Positions 7,614 through 15,388 of a stretch of DNA of 64,000 nucleotides are shown here, in pieces. Numbering within the stretch: the stretch's first letter is position 1; every line of letters begins with the position of its first letter. Under the pieces are notes generated by a model, which did not search any database, had not been told where the DNA came from, and was given only the letters and a program-made list of their open reading frames with translations. The stretch spans positions 1-64,000 of the forward strand of contig MWDI01000024.1 in assembly GCA_002070475.1 (NCBI GenBank). The letters are read 5' to 3'. The stretch comes from Firmicutes bacterium ADurb.Bin146. Its GTDB lineage: Bacteria; Bacillota; Clostridia; DUPQ01. The position numbers were made by a program, and so were the translations under genes.

Positions 7614-10253
7614 ATGGGAATGGAAGATTTTTGGGAACAGCTTCCGACAGGAAAAGAAGATAAACCATTGCTTTTTGAAATGGGACCGCTGGAGTATGAT
7701 TTCCATGATATTGATGGATTGTATTTTATGCTGGATCGTCGCTTATCCGGCTGTCTGCTTATGATGTGGGCAAAGCCGATGAATCCGGATATTCAGGGAA
7801 CCGTCACATTAGATAGCAGGGTGGTATCCGGCTGTATCAACCAGTATATGGAAGTTATGGGGAATATGTGGGTGCTTGGAATTCCGCTTCGGGGACTTGT
7901 GACAGAGTACGGTCGGGAATATCAACTTCACGTGGAAGGTTTTGTGGATATGGATGGGAATGAGATGAATCCGCAGGATTTTACGGTCAGAGGTGTGGAA
8001 AAAGTGAAACCGAAGCCGGAAGATGCAACACATGAACAGATTGCACTGGAAGCCGCCAGGGAGGGAATCGTTCTTTTGAAAAATGCGGCGGAAGTTCTTC
8101 CGCTGAAGAAGGGAACGGTATTGAATCTGTTTGGCAGAGGTATTCACGAATTTCGTATCGGAGCAGTGGGGGCAGGCAAAATCAATCCTCGCTACAGTGT
8201 TAATTTTGTGGAGGCTGTCAGGGAAGGAGAAGCTTATTCACTGAATGAAGAACTGGTTGAATTTTACGGCTGCGACAGGGATGAGATACCGGGGGACGAG
8301 ATGTTGATGCGTGCAAAGAAATTGTCCGATACGGCAATCGTGTTCCTGACACGTGCAGCAGGAGAAAACCAGGATGCTTCCACGGCGAAAGGGGAATACT
8401 ATCTGAGCGAGGATGAAGAAGCACTTATTGCAAAAATAACGGATACATTTGCAAAGACAATTGTGATTTTAAATGTCGGATATCCGATTGATGTGACATT
8501 TGCAGAAAAGTATGCAGTTGCAGGACTTATATATTCGGGATTTGGTGGAATGCTTGCAGGACCGGCACTTGTGGATATCCTGAGCGGGGCTGTAAATCCG
8601 TCAGGGAAGCTGCCGGATACATGGGCAAAGGATTATTTTGATATTCCGTCGTCGAAAAATTTCTATGACTGTGTGGATAAAATACGTCTGACAGCAGATG
8701 AAAATATATATGTGGATACTTGTTACGAGGAAGACATTTATGTGGGATATCGTTATTTTACAACATTCAGGAAAAAAGCGGCGTATCCGTTTGGCTACGG
8801 ATTAAGTTATACGGAGTTTTGTATCAGGCAGGAGAATATTCGATTTGACGGGGAAGTACTGGAACTGGATGTATATGTGAAGAATGTCGGGGAAAAAGCC
8901 GGAAAAGAAGTTGTTCAGGTTTATGTAGGCAAACCGGAATCAGAATTGGAGCAGCCGGAAAAAGAACTGGTATTCTTTGAAAAAACAAAGGAACTGCTTC
9001 CGGGAGAGGAACAGAAGATTTCGGTTCATGTTCCGGTGAAAGTATTGACTTCATATTCGGAAGAAAAAGCGGCGTATATTTTATCAAAAGGATATTACCG
9101 TATTTATGTGGGAAACAGTATTGAAGCAGCGGAATGTGGCGGATTCGACGAAGAAGAAACAAGAATAATCAAACAGGTAACCAATCTGCTTTGCTGCGAT
9201 TGCAAATTTACAAGATTATCCAAAACAAATCCGGATGATACATGGCCGACAGGAGCGCATTCCGGAGTGGTCAAAAATAAGTTGACATTTTTGCCTTATG
9301 AGAAGAGGAAACATTATCCCGCAAAGTTTGATATGGAGAAACCAAAAGAGAAGGTAACATTTGATGCTGTAAGAAAAAATCCGTCACGTGCGGCTGAGTT
9401 TGTGGCACAGATGTCACCGGAGGAACTTGCCCGCATCAGCGTCTGTGCCTCGGCTGGGTGGGGAATGGAAGGTATTGGTGAGGCAGGTCGTGTGTTTCAG
9501 ACAGAAGGATATGATTTGCCGGACTTTCCGGTGAGCGATGGAAACAGCGGAGTCAATCTGAACATCAAAAATATTGGAATGCCGTCAGGCGTTACAATCT
9601 GTGCTTCGTTCAATAAAGAATTATCGGAAGCAATCGGGTGTGTAATCGGGGAAGAAGCGAAGGCATTGGGCATGCCGCTGGTTCTTGCCCCGGCATTTAA
9701 TATTCACAGAAATCCGCTAAATGGACGACAGCCGGAATATTTTTCGGAAGATCCGTATTTGTCCGGTGTCATGGCTGGATTTTATGCAAAAGGATTGGAA
9801 GGAGCCGGGGTCGGAGGCTGCTATAAACATTTTATCGGGAACAACTGTGAATCTTCCAGAAAGCGAAATCAGAGTCTGATTTCTGAACGTGCAATCCGGG
9901 AAATTTATTTTCGGACTTTTGAATATGCGATGGATGTTCATATGCCAGCTAGCTTTATGACGGCGTATAATGCGGTAAACGGCTGCCCGACAGCAGCGGA
10001 TGAAGAACTTCTACAGGGGCTTCTCAGAGAAGAAAATGGGTTTGCCGGTTTTGTAATGACGGATTGGACAACCTATGATAGTGTAGATGTGGCAGCAATG
10101 GTACAGGCGGGAAACTGCTGGATTACACCGGGCTCTAATGATGATACATATACCGGTCAGATAAAGAAAGGATTGGAGAACGGTACCATAGACACGGCAA
10201 GACTTCAGGAGAATGTTACCGCTCTGATTCGTACAATGGCAAAATTTTCATAG
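7614..10253 (+). CDS. Domain-swapped glycoside hydrolase family 3 beta-glucosidase
   Basis: An 879-residue GH3 enzyme with reversed domain order. After an N-terminal segment of about 145 residues comes the GH3 C-domain sandwich (about 150-345, AAREGIVLLKNAAEVLPL), then a fibronectin III-like domain (about 395-520). The catalytic TIM barrel is last (about 590-879), with KHFIGNN and the nucleophile D817 in GFVMTDW. Reversed GH3 enzymes are known from rumen Butyrivibrio and Ruminococcus. No signal peptide is seen, so it is probably cytosolic. The ATG at 7614 follows AAAGGAGGA. It is the first gene of a probable operon with the rhamnosidase (38 bases downstream of its stop) and the symporter. It likely removes glucose after rhamnose has been trimmed. 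Confidence 0.94.
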   Translation: MGMEDFWEQLPTGKEDKPLLFEMGPLEYDFHDIDGLYFMLDRRLSGCLLMMWAKPMNPDIQGTVTLDSRVVSGCINQYMEVMGNMWVLGIPLRGLVTEYGREYQLHVEGFVDMDGNEMNPQDFTVRGVEKVKPKPEDATHEQIALEAAREGIVLLKNAAEVLPLKKGTVLNLFGRGIHEFRIGAVGAGKINPRYSVNFVEAVREGEAYSLNEELVEFYGCDRDEIPGDEMLMRAKKLSDTAIVFLTRAAGENQDASTAKGEYYLSEDEEALIAKITDTFAKTIVILNVGYPIDVTFAEKYAVAGLIYSGFGGMLAGPALVDILSGAVNPSGKLPDTWAKDYFDIPSSKNFYDCVDKIRLTADENIYVDTCYEEDIYVGYRYFTTFRKKAAYPFGYGLSYTEFCIRQENIRFDGEVLELDVYVKNVGEKAGKEVVQVYVGKPESELEQPEKELVFFEKTKELLPGEEQKISVHVPVKVLTSYSEEKAAYILSKGYYRIYVGNSIEAAECGGFDEEETRIIKQVTNLLCCDCKFTRLSKTNPDDTWPTGAHSGVVKNKLTFLPYEKRKHYPAKFDMEKPKEKVTFDAVRKNPSRAAEFVAQMSPEELARISVCASAGWGMEGIGEAGRVFQTEGYDLPDFPVSDGNSGVNLNIKNIGMPSGVTICASFNKELSEAIGCVIGEEAKALGMPLVLAPAFNIHRNPLNGRQPEYFSEDPYLSGVMAGFYAKGLEGAGVGGCYKHFIGNNCESSRKRNQSLISERAIREIYFRTFEYAMDVHMPASFMTAYNAVNGCPTAADEELLQGLLREENGFAGFVMTDWTTYDSVDVAAMVQAGNCWITPGSNDDTYTGQIKKGLENGTIDTARLQENVTALIRTMAKFS

Positions 10254-10297
10254 AATAGAAAGAATCAGAAAAACAAAAAGAAAGAGAGGAAATGTAT

Positions 10298-13045
10298 ATG
10301 ATTCGTGATTTGACAATAGAATACAGAAAAAATCCGATAGGAATCGATGAGAAACCACGTTTCTCATGGAAGCTGGAGAGTGAAAAGCAGGATGTTGTGC
10401 AGACAAGCTACCAGATTCAGGTTGTCAGCGGAGGCCAGCTTATGTGGGACAGTGGCCGGGTGGAAAGCGACCAATCCGTTCTGGTGCCATATAAGGGTGC
10501 TGCATTGAAAGAGATGACTGTTTATCAGGTGCAGGTCAGTGTATGGGATAATTGCGGAGAGCTGGGACAGGTGACAGGAAACTTTGAAACCGGTTTGATG
10601 AGAGAAGAAAACTGGAATGCAAAATGGATTACCCATACACTTCCGGCTGAAGAGACTGCATGTCCGGTATTTGTCCGCAGCTTTTCTCTGGACAGACCGG
10701 TGAAGAGAGCAAGGCTGTATGCGACCGCCTGTGGTGTATATGAGGCATTTATTAACGGAAGGAAAACAGGAGACTTGTTCATGGCTCCGGGCTGGACATC
10801 TTATCATCACCGACTGCAGTATCAGACTTATGATATTACGGAACTCCTGGAAAAAGATAATGAGATTACGGTTACTGTAGGAAACGGGTGGTATAAGGGA
10901 GAACTCGGGTTTGATGCAAGACCGAATCTTTACGGCGACAGAACGGCTTTGCTGGCAATGGTGTGTATCGAGTACGAAGACGGGGAAACTATCTGCATCG
11001 GCACTGATACGGACTGGCATGTGGAAACAGGAGAAATTCTGTTTTCCGAGATTTATCACGGTGAGATACAGGATTATACAAAAGAAAGAAGGCAGGTGGG
11101 AAAGGCAGTTCTGTTTGAACATACGGATGATATCGGGCAGATTGTGGCGCAGGAATCCGAGCCGGTCCGGGTAACGAAACGGTTTGATGTAAAGGAAAGG
11201 ATCGTGACTCCAAAAGGAGAATTGGTGTTTGATTTCGGACAGAATATGGCAGGACTGGTAGAAATACGACTTCCAAAACTTATGGAAGACAGATTAGTTA
11301 TTCGATATGCAGAAACACTGGATAAAGATGGAAACTTCTATACAGAGAATCTGCGGACGGCAAGATGTACAGATACATTTATATACGGAGAAAAGCAGGT
11401 GGGAATGCTTGTGATGCCGCACTTCACTTTCCACGGATTCCGTTATATTTGTGTGGAAGGCGCAGAAACGGAAACAGAGGCATCGGATTTTACGGCATGT
11501 GCAATGCACACAGACATGCAGCCGACAGGAACATTCACATCCGACAACACGTTGGTTAACCAACTGCAGAGTAATATACAGTGGGGACAGAGAGGCAACT
11601 TCCTCGATGTTCCGACAGACTGCCCACAGAGAGATGAACGGTTGGGCTGGACCGGAGATGCACAGGTATTCTGTGGTACAGCCTCCTACAATTTTCACAC
11701 AGCACTATTTTTCCGAAAATGGCTGCGGGATATGGCGGCAGAGACCAATCCGGAGTGGGGCGTACCTCATGTTGTTCCGAATATTCTCGGAAATCAGGCG
11801 GGAGCAGCGGCATGGAGCGATGCTGCGACAATCATTCCGTGGACGATTTATAAGGTTTACGGGGATAAAGAGATGCTTGCGGAGCAATTCCCGATGATGA
11901 AGAACTGGGTGGATTATATACATGCGAGAGTCTCGAAAAACGGATTGTGGCAGAGTGGATTCCAGTATGGAGACTGGCTGGCGCTGGACATAGAATCCGG
12001 AAGCACTGACCGGACAGGCGGAACGGACAAATATCTGGTGGCAAATGCTTATTACGCATATTCGACCAGGATTGTGCGGGATGCTGCGGATGCATTGGGG
12101 TATGCAGAGGAAGCAAAAGCATACGGTGACTTATATGAAGAAATAGTAGAAGCCATTCATGTGGAATACGTGACAAGAAGCGGACGAATGGTCAGCGAGA
12201 CACAGACAGCCTGTGTGCTGATGCTGTACTTTGACTTGATAAAACCGGAATTTCGTAATCGTATTTTGGAGACATTGGAATTGAATATCGGGGCACACCA
12301 TAATCATCTGACGACAGGTTTTGTGGGTACACCGTATCTGTGTCATTGTTTGTCAGAAAACGGTCTTCATGGGTTGGCGGATGAGATCTTTATGAAAGAG
12401 GATTTTCCGGGCTGGCTCTATGCAGTAAAGAAAGGCGCAACGACAATCTGGGAGCGTTGGAATTCCATTCTGCCAAATGGGGATTTTGACGAATCAGGTA
12501 TGAACTCCCTGAACCATTATGCGTACGGTTCGATTGGAAGCTGGCTGTACGAAAAAGTTGCAGGAATACGCTGTATGGAACCGGGATATAAGAAAATACG
12601 GATTCAGCCGACGCTGACAAAGGGAATGACAGAGGTGTCCGCAACTTATGAATCCATATATGGAACAATCGTAAGTGCATGGAGCTGCAGAGAAGGAAAA
12701 ATCTGCGTGGACGTGCAGATTCCGGTGAATACAACGGCAGTTATCCAGCTTCCGGAGAAAGAAGCGGAATTTACGGTTGGTTCCGGCAGATATCATTACG
12801 AGTACAAGACGGATACAAATCTGAAATTCGAGAAATATTCGTTGGAGTCAACACTCGGAGAGTTGGTCGCCGAAGAACTTGGCCGCAGTATGTTTGAAGA
12901 AATGGTGCCGGGAATGCTGGAAGACCCGCTGATTAAGTTTGCATTGTCCATGACCATATCCGATCTGCTTATGCAGGATGCGCAGGCAAAGCCAATGTAT
13001 CTGGCAGTCATTGATGCGCTGAACGCTGCAAATTCAAAATTATAA
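10298..13045 (+). CDS. Glycoside hydrolase family 78 alpha-L-rhamnosidase
   Basis: A 915-residue rhamnosidase with N-terminal beta-sandwich domains (about 1-330), an (alpha/alpha)6 barrel (about 335-690) carrying the GH78 signature DCPQRDERLGWTGD (D441 to D454), and a C-terminal beta-sandwich. A helical tail (nt 12836 on) opens with YSLESTLGEL and ends in DALNAANSKL. An in-frame ATG at 10292 is only two bases from the GAGAGG ribosome site, so the ATG at 10298, eight bases away, is the better start. No signal peptide is seen. It should release terminal L-rhamnose from plant glycosides or oligosaccharides. The tail is shared with the GH3 at the window start. Confidence 0.93.
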   Translation: MIRDLTIEYRKNPIGIDEKPRFSWKLESEKQDVVQTSYQIQVVSGGQLMWDSGRVESDQSVLVPYKGAALKEMTVYQVQVSVWDNCGELGQVTGNFETGLMREENWNAKWITHTLPAEETACPVFVRSFSLDRPVKRARLYATACGVYEAFINGRKTGDLFMAPGWTSYHHRLQYQTYDITELLEKDNEITVTVGNGWYKGELGFDARPNLYGDRTALLAMVCIEYEDGETICIGTDTDWHVETGEILFSEIYHGEIQDYTKERRQVGKAVLFEHTDDIGQIVAQESEPVRVTKRFDVKERIVTPKGELVFDFGQNMAGLVEIRLPKLMEDRLVIRYAETLDKDGNFYTENLRTARCTDTFIYGEKQVGMLVMPHFTFHGFRYICVEGAETETEASDFTACAMHTDMQPTGTFTSDNTLVNQLQSNIQWGQRGNFLDVPTDCPQRDERLGWTGDAQVFCGTASYNFHTALFFRKWLRDMAAETNPEWGVPHVVPNILGNQAGAAAWSDAATIIPWTIYKVYGDKEMLAEQFPMMKNWVDYIHARVSKNGLWQSGFQYGDWLALDIESGSTDRTGGTDKYLVANAYYAYSTRIVRDAADALGYAEEAKAYGDLYEEIVEAIHVEYVTRSGRMVSETQTACVLMLYFDLIKPEFRNRILETLELNIGAHHNHLTTGFVGTPYLCHCLSENGLHGLADEIFMKEDFPGWLYAVKKGATTIWERWNSILPNGDFDESGMNSLNHYAYGSIGSWLYEKVAGIRCMEPGYKKIRIQPTLTKGMTEVSATYESIYGTIVSAWSCREGKICVDVQIPVNTTAVIQLPEKEAEFTVGSGRYHYEYKTDTNLKFEKYSLESTLGELVAEELGRSMFEEMVPGMLEDPLIKFALSMTISDLLMQDAQAKPMYLAVIDALNAANSKL

Positions 13046-13144
13046 AAAATAAGCTAAAATTAAAATACGGACAATTAGGAATGTGATATTTTAAGCTTAC
13101 AGGATATCAAGAAAAAATGTGATACGAAATGAAGGAGGAACACA

Positions 13145-14545
13145 ATGAGTAAAAAACCATTAGGAAAGGACAAATTCGGCGTTCAGAAAGTAATGCGCGT
13201 GAAGGATTACTTCGGAGATGCTACGGGACAGTTCGCATTGAATGCGATGTCCACACTGGTAGGACAGCTTACATACTTCTATACGGATAAGGTTGGTATG
13301 GCTGCCGGGGCGATTGCAACAATGTTTATTGTCTGTAAGATTATTGACGCATTTACAGACCTGATTATGGGAAATATCATTGACAATACAAAACCGGGAA
13401 AAGAAAAATATCGTCCGTGGCTTTTGAAAGCGGGAATTCCGGCAGGTATTGTAATGGTTCTGATGTTTACGGTGCCGAAAATAGGAGATGTGGGACAGAT
13501 AATTTACGTGACAATAACGAACATTCTTCTGACAGCAGTATTATATACGGCAATGGCAATCCCTTATAATTCGCTTATGACCGTTCGTACGAACAGCCAG
13601 GAAGAACGAGGCATCATGGGAACATGGAGAGCGGCAACCGGTTATGTGGCAGGTATGATATTTGCAATCTGTATGATTCCGATTACGAATGCACTGGGCG
13701 GAAACCAAAACGCATGGATTAAATTTGGCTTTATCATGGGAATTATTGTAATACTGGCAGCCTTGATTTGTTATGCAACAAGCCGTGAGACAGCAACAGA
13801 GGCAGGAGCGGTAGTAGAAGTGAAAGAAGAGGATGAAGAAGTGATTCCGTTTAAGGAAGCACTTGCAAAGCTGTTCCACAACAAATACTGGGTGATTGTT
13901 CTGGTGGTGAATCTGCTCTCATGCATTATATATGGTCTTGCAGCGGGTGCGGGAGTATATTACTGTAAATGGATTTTCGGCAATGACAACCTGGTCGGCG
14001 TTCTCGGAGGAATCGGAATGATTCCGACCCTGTTAGGATTCATACTTGTAGGACCGATGATTAAGAAACTTGGTGTTGTGAAAACGCTGCTGGTGAGCTT
14101 TGCAATGGGGGCAGGAGCAAATATACTGCTTCTCTTCACAAAAGACATCTTTATCTGCTACGCATTGTTCGGAAGTATTACAACATTTGCAACCATTCCG
14201 ATGATGTGTCTGGTTGGAGTTATGACGGCAATGTCAATTGATTATAATGAATATAAATATGGTGTAAGAATGGTAGCAATCTCCAACAGTGCATCCAGCT
14301 TTGGTGGTAAAGTGGGAAGCGGACTCGGAACATCTATCATCGGCTGGTTCCTTGCGGCAGTCGGCTATGATGCTGCACAGACTGTAGCGCCGGCAGCTAC
14401 AAAAATGGCAATTTACGGATTCGCTATTGTAACACCGTTAGTGATATTTGTTATTATGTTTATTCTTGTAAGCAAGTTTGATCTGGAAAAAACACTTCCG
14501 GCAATGAAAGAAGAAATTGCAAAAAGAAAAGCACAGAATGCCTAA
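13145..14545 (+). CDS. GPH family sugar:cation symporter (MFS)
   Basis: A 466-residue membrane protein with about 12 transmembrane helices. It has the glycoside-pentoside-hexuronide features: an N-terminal FGDATGQFALNAMST segment, DLIMGNIIDNTKPGKEKYRPWLL after helix 2, and a late YNEYKYGVRM motif. GPH proteins co-transport glycosides or uronides with Na+ or H+. It has its own GAAGGAGGA ribosome site, 99 bases after the rhamnosidase, and a strong terminator follows. As the only transporter in the cluster it probably imports the rhamnosylated substrate or a released sugar. Confidence 0.92.
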   Translation: MSKKPLGKDKFGVQKVMRVKDYFGDATGQFALNAMSTLVGQLTYFYTDKVGMAAGAIATMFIVCKIIDAFTDLIMGNIIDNTKPGKEKYRPWLLKAGIPAGIVMVLMFTVPKIGDVGQIIYVTITNILLTAVLYTAMAIPYNSLMTVRTNSQEERGIMGTWRAATGYVAGMIFAICMIPITNALGGNQNAWIKFGFIMGIIVILAALICYATSRETATEAGAVVEVKEEDEEVIPFKEALAKLFHNKYWVIVLVVNLLSCIIYGLAAGAGVYYCKWIFGNDNLVGVLGGIGMIPTLLGFILVGPMIKKLGVVKTLLVSFAMGAGANILLLFTKDIFICYALFGSITTFATIPMMCLVGVMTAMSIDYNEYKYGVRMVAISNSASSFGGKVGSGLGTSIIGWFLAAVGYDAAQTVAPAATKMAIYGFAIVTPLVIFVIMFILVSKFDLEKTLPAMKEEIAKRKAQNA

Positions 14546-14588
14546 AAAACGCCAAAAAGCTTCCTGAATAATTTAAATAGGTACTAAG

Positions 14589-14630
14589 AACGCTATGGAA
14601 ACGCTGTGTTTCTATGGCGTTTTTCTTTTT
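14589..14630 (+). terminator. Rho-independent terminator after the glycosidase operon
   Basis: A 14-bp stem (AACGCTATGGAAAC with GTTTCTATGGCGTT, two G-U pairs, loop GCTGT), then TTTTCTTTTT. It ends the GH3-GH78-GPH transcription unit. Confidence 0.88.
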
Positions 14631-14689
14631 CTGCGGGTGTGTTTGGCAAATCTCTGTCTTTATCGTGGAAGAAAGCGAAAAGATGAATA

Positions 14690-14727
14690 GCAAGCATAGG
14701 AAGCGGGTACCCACTTCCTATGCTTGC
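14690..14727. repeat. 38-bp near-perfect palindrome
   Basis: The arms 14690-14708 and 14709-14727 (GCAAGCATAGGAAGCGGGT and its complement) differ at one position and meet without a loop. No T tract follows, so it is not an ordinary terminator. It marks the start of the disrupted surface-protein fragment and could be the end of a lost element or a recombination site. Confidence 0.8.
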
Positions 14728-14728
14728 C

Positions 14729-15388
14729 CTCACGCACTATGCTGATATGGGGCTTCCAACAAGTGTAGCAATTGTTACAGAAGGAAATACAGAGACAACA
14801 GCAGAAGTTGCATGGGATACAACTTCACCAGCCAGTGGAAGTTATAATCCGGCAGTATTAACAGAACAGTCAGTTACCTTAAATGGAACAGTAACCTGCC
14901 CTTCTAATATAGATCAGAATGGTGTAACACTTACCACGACGATTCCTGTAACAGGAACAGCAGGAAAACGCATATCAACAACCATTAAGGCAATTGCTGT
15001 GAAGTCTGGTATGCAGAACAGCAGTGTTACAAGTGCGACCTATGTAATAGAGTTACCAGCACCGGCTCCAAGCACCTATGCAGTAACGGTAAACAACGGA
15101 ACAGGTGATGGAAGTTATGCAGCGGGCGCAACTGTAACTATTACAGCAGATACAACACCAACTTATACCATCACGGCAGGTGCAGGTGGAACACACGAGT
15201 TAAGTACAGATGGAACTTTATCGATTACATGTGATGGAGCGCTTGATAAATTAACCGGAATCTATGTGGATGGTAAACTTGTGGATGCAGCAAACTATAC
15301 ACTGCAATCTGGAAGTACAATATTGACATTCAATGCCTCTTATCTGACGATATGTATCATTGTTATGGCAATACCTAATGCGTGCTGA
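14729..15388 (+). pseudogene. Internal fragment of a repeat-rich cell-surface protein
   Basis: An open stretch of about 205 meaningful codons is Thr/Ser/Ala-rich and consists of two beta domains, a chitobiase/Ig-like repeat (AEVAWDTTSPASGSYNPAVL) and a second one from YAVTVNNGTGDGSYAAGATVTI. No signal peptide, sorting signal or ribosome site is present. The only nearby ATG (14720) lies inside the palindrome. Homologous-looking sequence ends near nt 15345 (LTFNASYL), after which the frame runs into unrelated bases and overlaps the STAND gene tail. It is the middle of a large adhesin- or S-layer-like gene stranded by insertions on both sides. Confidence 0.75.

Noticed and set aside
14720..14728. 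ATG start for the surface protein
   Set aside because: The ATG lies inside the 38-bp palindrome without a ribosome site, so the frame is an accident of the breakpoint.
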